A DNA stretch of 64,000 bases from Antedon mediterranea (lineage: Eukaryota; Echinodermata; Crinoidea; Comatulida; Antedonidae). The stretch covers positions 14,748,932 through 14,812,931 of the forward strand of contig NC_092679.1 in assembly GCF_964355755.1 (NCBI RefSeq). Direction: 5' to 3'. Shown here piece after piece: positions 24,381 through 36,800 of the stretch; position 1 is the stretch's first letter, and each line of letters starts with the position of its first letter. The position numbers and the translations under genes are program-made. A model generated the notes under the pieces. That model was not told where the DNA came from. It did no database searches and saw nothing but the letters and a program-made list of their open reading frames with translations.

Positions 24381-26012
24381 TATTAACCACCCATCCAAAA
24401 TAAGCAAGTAAATTACGTGTGTAGTGGCACTTTTGAATAGGCAAAAAACAAATAAACATGATAACGTCATATATTTATGTTTCATAATTTAATCTTTCAT
24501 ATAAAACACATCAACTTACATTCATACACATTTTAATTAAAAAAAAAAAAAAAAAAAAAATCAACTTTAAACCAAACAAAAACATCAACCAAATCAAATA
24601 TAAAACACAACATAGGATGTTCCAACAATGAAAATTACACGGTAAAACCATGTCAACACATTATAATATTTTTAAATAATAAAATCACAATCTTGAATTG
24701 GAATAAAATAAAAATATTTCTTCCAATTAATCACGCATATCTTTAAAAAATATTTTCACGTATATATCTTAGTTTTTCTATAAAAAGCTTTCCTTAATAT
24801 TTACATTATTATACATTAGAAACACGTACATTAACACACGTACCGTTAACAGTATACATTTTACACTAGTTACATCATAATGTATTTACAACTGAACGGT
24901 CAATCTTAAATTTTACTACTTGTTTTATTCTTATCCAGAAATTGATAACATGGCGTAGGAATCTTCCTTTTTCTAACAAAAAACTAATTTAAGTAGTTCC
25001 GGATAAAGAGATGAAGAGAACTATAAAATACAATTTTAAAAATTAGTTAGGAAGATATCACTGCTTTGGCAAAATAATATTATAATTTAAAAATTCTATA
25101 ATTTAATAAATGCTCAATTGCATTAATTAAGACATTTCTTCCATGTGTAATCGTATTATGTACGTTTTTTCTTGTAACTATTTTAATCGTGTTCTTTTTT
25201 AACCTTAAAATAGAAAATTCATTTACATGTTGTATTTGACAATAACATTTGACCTTGAATTTCTTAATAATAATAGATAATAAACATTGAGTTAAAAAAC
25301 AGTTGTTTAAATAGATTCAATTAAATGTGGGAAGTGTAAATCACTTTATTAAAGTCTGTAATTAATTTTGCAACAGAGGTGAACCAGGTACACCCGAGTA
25401 TTTTATTTACAGGATCTCATTTGAGCATCTTGTATGGTGATTACAATGTTTATGTTTAATAGAAGCGGAATATGATTGTAAGGCAGAGGGCAAAATGATG
25501 CATCATCAATACAATCGTTGTGAAAAGACGTAAACAAAGTAGTCAGTTAGACGCATATACATCGAATTGGCATTAGTAACAAAACATATTCAATTATTGA
25601 CGTTATACGCGATCGTGAATCAACCTTAATTTAGTATACTATGAGATATCTGGAGCTGATGAGTTCAAAAGAGACAATTACATCTTTATAATGGAACAGG
25701 ATATGATTCAATGGCTGTTTGGACGATACGGGGTTGGAAAGTACTTCAGTATAACATCCTTTATTATAGCCTTAACACAGAATAAAATCAATAACTTCCG
25801 GTCTGTTTTGAAATATCTGAACAATAAATCGTCATCAGCTACAAAACTATGTTGACCTTGACCTTGATAATAATTTTATGATTTCAATCATGATTAAAAT
25901 TAGCTTAACAAAATTGTAAAGTAATTGTCATTTAAAAAAAAATTAATTTGATATTATTGAATTTGACCAATTGAAGGATTCAATTTATGGTGTTCCAATC
26001 AAATCACTCTTT
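24381..26012. other. AT-rich gene-free spacer
   Basis: Nothing coding was recognised. It includes a run of about 22 A at 24540-24561 and long A/T-rich low-complexity DNA. No exon-like sequence is seen on either strand. Confidence 0.6.
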
Positions 26013-26215
26013 TTCTTTAAACAGTTTCTTTCCAGGATCTATTAGAGCCTTAAATATGATGTAGACACTTTTTTTTGTAATGTTTTTGTTTTTGAGTTCG
26101 TGTTGTGTCCGTTGGATATTGTGCTCCGCCAACAGAGCAAACAGAATTTCTATGTTTTTCCTAAAACAAATGATAATAAATGATACTTGACTTGACTTGA
26201 CTTGACTTAAAACTT
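26013..26215 (-). repeat. Dispersed repeat, copy B, with (CTTGA)n end
   Basis: Inverted copy of 17600-17815: gtgttgtgtccgttggatat, ctccgccaacagagcaaaca and caaatgataataaatgatac, ending in four cttga repeats at about 26190-26212. The pentanucleotide end suggests a non-LTR retroelement or related 3' terminus. Confidence 0.7.
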
Positions 26216-27050
26216 GAACCAACCAACATAAAGTTAACATTTAAAATGTGGATATGTATGTCACAATGTGTCTATAATTTATATCACATGATTTTCATAT
26301 TACAAAATTAAAATGTGTAATTTGAACCAGAAATATGATCGTCACATTAACAATATGTCTGAGCTTGTGAAGTTAATTATTATATCCCTATTACTATAGA
26401 AAAGAATTACATATCATGATTTGCATATTTTAAATTAACATATCATTATCATATTATTAATGTATTATCAACATATCATTAACATATCATTAGCATATTA
26501 TTAACATGTTATGTCAAGCACACAAAATTATACAGATTGTTAAATTTCTTTCATTAGAATAATTAAATCTTACATAATTATATAAACAGTAAAATAATAT
26601 TCAAATTAAACTGTTCCACATGATTTTAAAATGCTTCTATAAAATAATAGTCATAAAATTAATCGATGGTTTGAAATTTTCAAGGTGGTATTTTACAACA
26701 AGGTATTACACTCACAACCAAGAATAATATTCAAACTTAAACAAATTTATATCGCATTTACAATTTATAAATCATAAATGCATTCACAAAATTTATAATG
26801 GGTTTAATTATCAATAACAGAAACAGCAATTCTGTTTGACTACTAAATTGTATAACAAGAAACTCTAGTACTTTTATTATGATTATAAGATACACAATCA
26901 ATTGAAATGTTGTTTCTTCAATATACATCATGATTTTATTTTGAATTCTATTTTTAAATTTTCCAGTAATTCCATCATTCATAATGTTATGTAAATGTTT
27001 TTTTAACTATATTTTTTAAAAGCCAAAGGAAATCTTATGTAATTTTTGGA
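26216..27050. other. AT-rich gene-free spacer
   Basis: Low-complexity A/T with a (aacatatcatt)n-like patch at 26440-26515. No coding sequence recognised. Confidence 0.55.
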
Positions 27051-27238
27051 GAAATAAATATATCTTATCTTAGACCATTAAACTAATCATTGTTTTATTG
27101 AAGGATTGGTTAGTGCTATGGCTAAATACAGTAATGTGAAATAAGAAATAAATATATCTTATCTTAGACCATGAAATTAATCATTGTTTTATTGAAGGAT
27201 TGTTTAGTGCTATGGCTAAATACAGTAATGTGAAATAA
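27051..27238. repeat. Tandem duplication, 2 x 94 bp
   Basis: gaaataaatatatcttatct and aaggattggttagtgctatg occur twice exactly 94 bases apart with few substitutions. Each copy carries AATAAA on the minus strand (from gttttattg), so the nesprin transcript may have two alternative polyadenylation signals here. Confidence 0.9.
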
Positions 27239-27635
27239 GTTTTTCTGACAATGGTGTGTATTTTATGAATGTCAACATTCAATCAATGAATATTTAAGAA
27301 GAAAGTTATTAGGAGGAAGAGAAGTTTACATTTTCCTATCACATATCATCAAATACGCCTTTACTGTTTTAAATAAGTATCATATATTGATATTTTTCCT
27401 TATAACTTTGTGTTCGAATTTTAGAAAGGTTTGGCATTTCACAATCAATTAACACTTCCTTTAAATGCACCAAATTTTAATACTAGTACTTGAGGTATAG
27501 CATGTGTTAATAAAGCAATTAACTCTAGGGTCAAAATTAAAATTGCTTTTCAGGATAATTACAGCTTATCACTAATGTATTGCACTGATTTTTGGCAAAA
27601 AAAAAAAGTTAATATACTCAAGGTTTAAAACAAAT
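27105..27635 (-). other. Probable 3' UTR of the nesprin gene
   Basis: Directly downstream of the KASH stop codon on the minus strand. The candidate AATAAA signals are those in the 94-bp duplication (near 27100 and 27192). The actual end is not determined. Confidence 0.4.
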
Positions 27636-27843
27636 TTATGTGGGTGGCGGTCCATTTGTGTATGTGAGCATCGGTTGTAACGATCGAGCAAAATTGTTCA
27701 TCAACAAACAACTGTAGTCTTCTTCAGTCATCGGGACGAGGCAGGCGACGCCTAGCAACAGGATCATCAGAAGATGGAGTGGAAGAGCGGCACGGAAAAC
27801 ACGGCCAAAGAAGGCTGGACGTTTAGCTGGACTTGCTGCATTC
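27636..27843 (-). CDS. SYNE1-like: Nesprin exon 28: KASH domain and stop
   Basis: Begins with one base finishing a Thr codon after ttttttttatag. It encodes [12 protein letters not shown], a membrane helix ([14 protein letters not shown]), then the lumenal KASH peptide with EEDYSC, NNFARS and the terminal GPPPT. The cysteine sits at -23 from the last residue, the position that disulfide-bonds SUN proteins in vertebrates. Stop TAA at 27636-27638. Confidence 0.97.
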
Positions 27844-30800
27844 CTATAAAAAAAAAAAAATATGAATTATTACTAGATGTGCAAGGTAACAAAGTAGAAA
27901 AAGAAAATGGCTAAAATCCACCATTTGTTTTTTTTCTTTCAACAAATGGCCAAAAGAAAAACCTCAATACTGAGATAAATCTAAGATTTTAACCTATGAC
28001 CAATACAGTGCTACTAATACTACTAATCATACCTTCTTAAATCTTCTTCATTTGTAAATGTTTTATTTTGACATCTAATAACACAACGAGGAAGCCAATG
28101 GGTAAATAAACAAGTCTGGGGCTTTAGGTAGTGACACTGGTTGTGGCCATAGGTAAAACCTCAAAAGTTAGGTCAATCTAAGATTTTAACTCTTGACCCC
28201 TATCATATAGTGCTACTATCATTTTCATTCCTAAACCTTTTTTCATTTGTTCCCATTTTCCATAGATAGACTACTACTAATAAGATTTAAATGAAACCTA
28301 CGTTGGTCGTTCTGCAGATGATAAAGAAACTGGTGCAATTCCACTGATGTCATCTAGATCATCGTTGTCAGCTCCAGGAACACCAAATAGTGCAATTGGT
28401 GTACTAGACAAGATGCCTTCAGTATCGGATGGGATGCCTTCGATGGAATCAATGCCATCAGGAATGTACGAAGATGTTGATCCACTTCGACTCAAGTGAG
28501 GTGACTGCAACAATAAAGATATTCAACCAAATCAATGTTTTTGTTTGTATTTTAAAGACATACAGTGTAGAAATAGAATGAAATATTCATCAAAAATCCA
28601 ATGATAACAGTACTGATGTACAGTTTACATAAATAAAGTTTTGAAATGGTCAGGAAACCAGGAAGGTTAAGGTTTTATGTATACAAACCAGATTAATTTA
28701 AATTATTTTTCTTTATAAGACAAAATAAAAAGAGAATGAAAGAACTATTTACAACAACAAAAGAAAAGTAATTTTTAGAGATATGTTTAGTAAATTTATT
28801 TACCGATTTTATTGTTTATATTTATATATACGGTATATATTGTTTCAACAACATGATGCACCACAACAAGTACGGCCAATTACAACAATTATCCTTGACA
28901 GTCTAGAAGGATGTCACCTCATTTATATTTCCAATTTGTCTATATTTTTGAGCCATTAGGATTAGAACAGGTTATCCCTCATGACAAAGAAAAGAAAGTT
29001 GGAAACACCTACCTGATTGATATCAAAGTCTGTAGGGTCAATGACCGTCTCCAAAAGTTCCAAGTTGTCGTGGCATGTTTTACGCAGCTGGTTGAGACTT
29101 GTGGTGATCACTTGAAGCTTCTCTCTGGTGTCTTGACATTCTTGTGAGTCAACGTCCACTAGTAACTGGTCAGCAGTTTCCTTGAGTGTCATCACTCGCG
29201 GGTGGGTGTCATCTAGCTCTTGCTTTAATTTCTAAACCAAATGAAAGATTTTCTTTAGTCATAATTGTAAAGTTACAGATCTAGTTAGTGGGTATACAGA
29301 TCTAAATGAAATATACAAAACATAATTCCTTAAGAGATTTGGTGGTTTTTTTGTTATAAATATTGGTTGGCAAACCCTGGGTTCTCTTGCCCTTTGCCCT
29401 CATTTCCAATCAATCCTTTTTAAAAGATTTGTTCTATAGATCAATTTTTGTTTGTTCTATGAATGAATTGGAATGGATTAGGAACAATTTAGTGAGACTT
29501 TTGGACTATATACTCTCTGTGATAATAATATCTCATAACAAAGGGAGACATAGTAAAACAAAGCAATCTAAAGGAAAACAGGAAGTGAATCAATTAATAA
29601 AGTTAAAGAGCACCTGAAGCAGAGATTATTAAGAAAGAATTTTGGATGAACAGTATAATTTTGGGAAAATAATGTTTAAACTGTACATACTAAGAAAACC
29701 CTATACTGTTTTTGCAAGACCAGAACATTAGCCATCAGATCAACAGGTTCATTCTCCAGCTCATACTCCTCACACTGTCGCAACCACACCAACAGATCAT
29801 CGGTTGTCTGGTGGAACTCTTCACACTGAGTCACTGCCAACTGCAGCTCCTTCTGCCAATCTGCAGCATAACTGCACATTCTCTTCCATCGACGGTTCAT
29901 CAGTGATACATCTTCTTCCAGCTGGTTGGCTTCTGGACTGTTGGATTGCGTGAACTGTTGGCTGCAGAGGTTGATGGACATTGCGATTGCTTTCCGTGAG
30001 TTCAAACCAAGAAGAAATTCCTATTTAACAGAAAATTAATTAATTACAATATATTATTTACATTTAGCCGTTTATACAGTATGTATTCATAAGAATGAGC
30101 CCACTCTTTAAACTAAGCCACCTTATGAGTTTTGCTCAGGAAATGCGTGCTTGTTGAGATTGAACCAAAGACTTTAGTAATGGTAAGCAAGCAAGTTAAT
30201 CACCAGCAGAGAGTTCCATTATATAATGAACTTTGTTGATCCTGACAATTTTATTTGTAATGAAATAAATAGAAAGGCAAAGAAATAGGTCTTAGATTTC
30301 TCAGTATGGTAATTACTTTACTATTATGAGTGCCTTCAAAGTAATGGTTAATAATCATATCATTCAAGATACCAAACAATATCAAAAACAGTGCATAAGA
30401 CAATAAAGTTACATTTTTTTTTCACAATAAAAATTATAACAATAAATGCTTTCAAACAAAAATACACTGATAAAAACAATATGGATTTATGATTAGTAGT
30501 GATTTTTAGTCAATGTTTAGCGCAAAAATAAATTTAAAACAAAATAATCAACTACTGCAGAAAAAAATATTTTCTTTTTATAGGATATAAATATATAAAT
30601 AAATATTTAACTTATTATTTTTGTCAACTTTTTAAAAAAACATTAAAGAAATAAACATTTTGTTTTAGAACAAATTTGTATTTAGGATGAAATATCCAAA
30701 TAGAACGATACCCAGTACTTATAAGCAAAACAAACAAATCAACAAAACAAAACCACAAACAACCCAAATAAAAATCCTTTCTGGGAAAAATTAAAATCAT

Positions 30801-33800
30801 ACCGAACTATCATGATAATATCTTTCTTTTATACAATCAACAAGATTTGTGAATATCTGAAACGGGAATGTAGTTAAAAATAAAGGACATTTGGAAAACT
30901 ATTTGTGTTTGGATATTAAGAAATTTAAAGAAAAAAAAAACCATTTTTGTAAACCAATTTCTAATTGATATGCATTTCTAGAGTAGGTAACCAAGTTTCA
31001 TAGCTTTTTATTTTAATTTAGTTACAATTTTGAATAACCAGTAATAACTGTTTAAAACCAGTAATAACTAGTAATAACCAGTGAAAATCACTACTAACTA
31101 GTAAAAACCAGTACCCAAATAAAACCTTTGGCTACTGATTATGAGAACAGAAATAATGATAATTCAAGGGCTTGAAATGATGTAACTTTTTAGTGGTCAC
31201 AAACCGCAAAAATAAACTGTAGGTTTTTTAATTATAATAAAAGTTATCATTACAGATATCTAATATACAGTAGTAATTCTATGTGCTGTAAAACTAAAAC
31301 ACAAAATAGCGGATGTGTGTAATTTCATGCAATAATAATAAAGAATCATGAACAAAACTAACTATCTAAAACTAATATAACCATGAGACTATATATTTAT
31401 TTATAAATTCATACCCTATATTTCTTAATGGTATCTTCCAAATCCTCCACATCGCCTGATTGGCTGTGATTTGTGATGATCATTTCTGCTTCATCCAGCC
31501 AGGTGTTCAAGTTGTTGAGATCGTTCTTAAACTGCTGCCACTGTTGGTACACTTGTGTAAGGTAAGCCTCTTTGTCTAGCATCTTGGGTTGCATAGCATC
31601 CCATCTAGTGATGATTGCTGAAAATAAGTTGTAACTTATTAGTTTAGGATAACATATATTTCAGACTTAGTTACTCAATTGATATTAAAAATCAATGTAT
31701 AGCGTAAAAGCTATGAGCACTCACTGGCTAAACCCAGGGGCCTCAGAGCTTAAGGGGCCAGCGTTTAAAGGGTCCAGGGGATGAGCAGCCCAATACAACT
31801 ATCTAACGCTGGAGGCTGGATCTTATATTTAACAAAACGTGATACATTGTCTGGGTACTTACCTATAACTTGTTCATTGAGCTCAGGTTGATCTTGGATC
31901 CTGTTGCCACGACGTTTTACTGTTGCTAAACATACTTTACAATCTGCTACTAGTACATCCTGAAATATTATAATAATGAATATGTTGAAAAATATCCTTT
32001 CTTTGATGGAGGTTGTAATGTACCAAATAACAAAACATTTCTATCTTGACACTACTGTACAGATATAATTACTATAAAAAATGATAACGTTGTGGGTATC
32101 AGTGGCTGGATCTTAATGGAGTTACAAAATGATAACGTTGTGGGTATCAGTGGCTGGATCTTAATGGAGTTACAAAATGATAACATTGTGGGTATCAGTG
32201 GCTGGATCTTAATGGAGTTACAAAATGATAACGTTGTGGGTATCAGTGGCTGGATCTTAATGGAGTTACAAAATGATAACGTTGTGGGTATCAGTGGCTG
32301 GATCTTAATGGAGTTACAAAATGATAATGTTGTGGGTATCAGTGGCTGGATCTTAATGGAGTTACAAAATGATAACGTTGTGGATATCAGTGGCTGGATC
32401 TTAATGGAGTTACAAAATGATAACGTTGTGGGTATCAGTGGCTGGATCTTAATGGAGTTACAAAATGATAACGTTGTGGGTATCAGTGGCTGGATCTTAA
32501 TGGAGTTACAAAATGATAACGTTGTGGGTATCAGTGGCTGGATCTTAATGGAGTTACAAATCAAAATAATAAAAGTAAAACAACCAGAAAGAAATTTTGC
32601 AGAGCTTTTTGAGTAATTTTCTTAGAATTTCTACAAAACATTAGTTTGAAATAATGTCTTGAATTTACAAAATATTTTATTGCATGAACGACTTACAAAA
32701 TTTTCTTTTTCAGTTTCAATTTCTGGTCCAGATGGAATTGGTATCAATGATACTTCGTCCATCTCGTCCAGTTTATCAGTGCATTCTTTTAGTGCCCTCT
32801 TGAGTTGTGAAATATCTATGTCTTGTTGGCGAGCCTTCCATTTCTCCCCTCCCGGTTCCATACCCTCTAACTGCGATTGGTTGCACGTAACATACATATC
32901 CCAGTCCATTGAGGCCATGCTACCCGGAGTGTCACGACCGGATCGATGTTCCCGCGTGGGTGACCGTTTGTGAACAACCGACCTTTGTTCTGTAGTCGGT
33001 GAAATAATTTTATTGAGTTCTTTTTCTAAGCTACTTGCTCGACTTGAGCGCAAGGATGGTAAGGGTGATGTGCGTGCTGATAACATTTCCATGGAAGAGT
33101 CCCTATGACTGCTCCGGAGGGAGTGTGATATACTTCCTTGTGATGCATTGCTATTGTGACTTTGTCTATCTGGACTACTATCCCGTGATTCTCCTGTTTC
33201 ATACTCGGAAGATTCTGCGCCATCGTCATCAATCTGGAAAAATATGAGAATTGAGACATTAAATGATATGAATTTTGAAATTTGAAAATAAAACTCAAAA
33301 TAAAAGACACAGCTTCATTAGAATTAAATTTATTTCAAGCAAAAGCAAATAATTCTTTTCAAAAAAATAAAATCAGTATGTACACAAATAAATAAAATGA
33401 TATGATTACATATATTATTAATTTTAAATCCAATATTCATTATGAAATCATATACATTGTAAATAGTGGTTTCTCTGGTAAAACACAACATTGAAAATAG
33501 GTTTCTGAGGTGATTTTAATACTGTACAAGCAACTTTCTCAAAACTGGACATCATAGGAATGGAATGAACCAACCAAGTCCGGGTTTGTCAAGAAAATTT
33601 CTGGATTTTACTTAGATATCGGCATTTTTAAATGTAGGTGTATTTCTCTTATATATATATATTTAGTGAATAGTGAATACACACACACAGTAGAATTGAT
33701 AGCAGAAAGAAATTGGAAGCTTAAACAAATTCTGTTTTCTTTTTCTGGTTTTATGGGGTCTAGTTTTGGGAAAGTTGTATATTTATTGTAACATTTTTTT

Positions 33801-36800
33801 AATGTCTAATGGCAAGCAGATTTTCTCTACTAAACTTGAATTTACAAAATGGCATGTAGAGGATAGACAATATCACATTATCAATGATAAAAATGAGATA
33901 TCTGTGTAAGTAAAAGAAAAATTAAAATGTGCACAAATATTACAGTAAAAACAGTGACAACATCAATCAATGTGGAAAGCCTAAAATAGCCATTGGAATG
34001 AAAATATTGTTGACATTGTAACAACAAACGGTGGTTACTGCAGAAAAAAGGCAATGAAATTAAAAAATGAATTTGAAACACAACAAATTTAAAACATAAT
34101 TTATAGAAATATGATGATACGAAAAATGCATATAATTCAATTTTTTTGAAAATATATCAATAACAAAAACAATTTACAGGGAGATTATGGATGACAAAAA
34201 CTTGAATTATCAACACATATACTAAGGTTGAAGTCAGGTAACACAGCGGGGGAGGGATTGGAAATAGAAACTGGTAAGGTTTGGTACAGTAATTTGTGTG
34301 AGACCGAACAAGGGTGCAATAAAACTCTCAAAATACAGTACTGCAGAGGTTCATGCATTCTACATTAAAATCTATTTATAGTTGATTTTTTTTTAAATGG
34401 TGCAAAAGTGTTAAGGCTAGGTGTAAAGATAAAAAAGGTACTACAGTATTGTGGGACAGTACTATCGAGGGAATCCGTGATTAATCCGAGGGACTTATTT
34501 TATGGGCCCACGGTATAATGAACTAGGTACCCTGGATGGAATAAATTCAATGTCTTGTAGACATTAAGACGAAATATCTTTAAGGTTGTGTTCACACTCA
34601 AGAACCTACAACCTTAAAGATTGTTTTTGTCTCAGCATTTTCAACCATCTTAACTGAATATGAGTTTGTAATTGTTAAATATTATTTTAATATACTGTAT
34701 TAAGTATAAATGTAATGTTAACGGTGTAAAAGATAACATTTTATATCTTGGATATAATATTGTCATTAATATATGAATGAATACATATTTAATAGAAGCA
34801 TACAGTAATTGATACTGTACAAGTATAAATGTATTTTGTATAAAGATCCAAATTTGAACCACATACCACCAACAACAATACAAGACAAATTGAACAATGG
34901 GTAACATAAACAAAATGGTTTAAAAACATTTAATATTTGACAATCTTACCCGACCCCTAATTGGGAAGGTTAGGCTGCTAAACGTTAGCAGTTCACAATA
35001 TGTGCCCTTTGAAACCAAAATTAGAAACAATTATTGACATATTGGAAATAACATTATTACATGTAGTAATGTTTTGTATCATGGCTTGTGTCTTATACAG
35101 TAATTATTATTATGAAAATGAAGATAATATATTGGAATGTTAATAAAAGTGTTTCATTAGCTGTGAATATATTTCAATCTGAAATGTAAACAATGAAAGC
35201 AACTACAGTAGAACCTCTATTAAGGGGACAGCATTAGGAGTTGAAAAAAGTGTCGCTTAGTAGGGGTTGGCCATTAGTGGTAAAACATATATTTCTCCTC
35301 ATTCTTTTCACAAGAAATACCAGAATAGAGATGACCCTTGAATACGGATTTTCCCTGAAAAGGGTTGTCCCAAAATAAGAGTTCTACTGTATTTAAATAT
35401 TGGGAAAAGTATATTGAGTTATTGACAAAATGTGTTAGCATTGCACGCCATTCATTATCATATAGTTGAATGTAAAACCTAGAGACAAAGCGAAGAAAAA
35501 GCGAAGAGAAATCTTGTATCTTGTGATAAAAGCCATGGCAAACGTGATAGAAGAAACACAACGCAGAGGTAAATGAATAGTTGGTAGCCTGAAAAAGGCA
35601 TACTTATTTGGATAAACTGTTTTCATACTCTCAATAGAAAAACACCCCTACAATTAAAAGATCAACCCATACATGTCATAAGACATAATATCTATGCAAT
35701 TGGTGCATTTCTATAGAGATTGTATACAGTAGATTCCATTGCTCTCAGGGGTGTTTTTCTAATGAAATTCAATGGCATTAGTAAGTTTATCCAAGTAAGT
35801 ATGCTTAAGGCAGAATCTTGTTTTAAAAGATAGAAATAGTTGGTGAGTGATCTAAATAAGCGCACACCACGGCCTACCTCTGGCGAACAAAACGAATAGT
35901 TGAAAATGTGTTACATGCTATCAGGATTCAATGAGAAGCCAAGTCGTAGCCTGTCGGCCCGACCTGCTCGAGTCTGTAATAGGGGGGAATCATTGGGGTT
36001 AATATATGCAGCCACCACCAGCAAAACAAAAAAACTTGCATTAAACCCATTTACAAAAATGACATAAGCATCCCACAACCCATTTAATATCTAAAATAAC
36101 AAAATATAAAACATTTGAATTTAAACAATAATAAATACTAATATGTTAATGGGTCTATCAAATGATTACATTTCAGAAGGCTGTTTTCTAAAGCCATGGT
36201 TCCCACTTAGATGCAAATGTACAATGCAAGTACTGTAATTTGACCAATCACGATGTGATGGACCGATGTGATGGACCGATGTGATGGACCGATGTGATGG
36301 ACCGATGTGATGGACCGATGTGATGGACCATCCAAATTGTCCCTTGTGGTTGGTCAACTCACATGTGTTGAGCATACAGTATATCATTACATTATGTCAT
36401 AGTGGGAACCAAGCTTAAATTTTTAATATCTGTGTAATGTGTAATATTGGTTAAGTTAGCTTAGCTTGAGGCTATTTTTCTTTACTTTTTGCCTATTAAA
36501 GCAGATTAGAATTGTGTGGATAATAGAGATTGTTATCGGCAATTATTTCTCTTTTTATAGTTGAATTTAAATGCTACCAGCCAAGGCCGGGCATGTTTAA
36601 TATAGGCGATGCATTGTGTGTATTTGTGATGAATGAATTTCATAAGCCAATTAAGCAAATCCCAAGATATGAATTTTCTGTTTGGTGCCAAAATAAGAAA
36701 GAAGGCATGATTTGGGCATGAATGTAAAATTTAACGTTATGGTTTGTGTAAATTATAGTATGATACAATATTTTTTATTATTTGTTTTCCTAAAGCAAAG

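Noticed and set aside
32092-32616. Long repetitive open frame on the plus strand ([11 protein letters not shown] units) and its minus-strand twin
   Set aside because: It is simply the stop-free 48-bp minisatellite read in frame on both strands inside an intron.
33026-33310. 94-codon minus-strand frame overlapping exon 22
   Set aside because: Out-of-frame shadow of the real exon, whose frame and splice sites are consistent with neighbours.
35274-35626. Open frames on the minus strand around an acceptor (gcctttttcag at about 35590), possible nesprin cassette exon
   Set aside because: No matching donor in phase, the composition is hydrophobic AT-rich translation, and the area overlaps a MITE and an inverted repeat.
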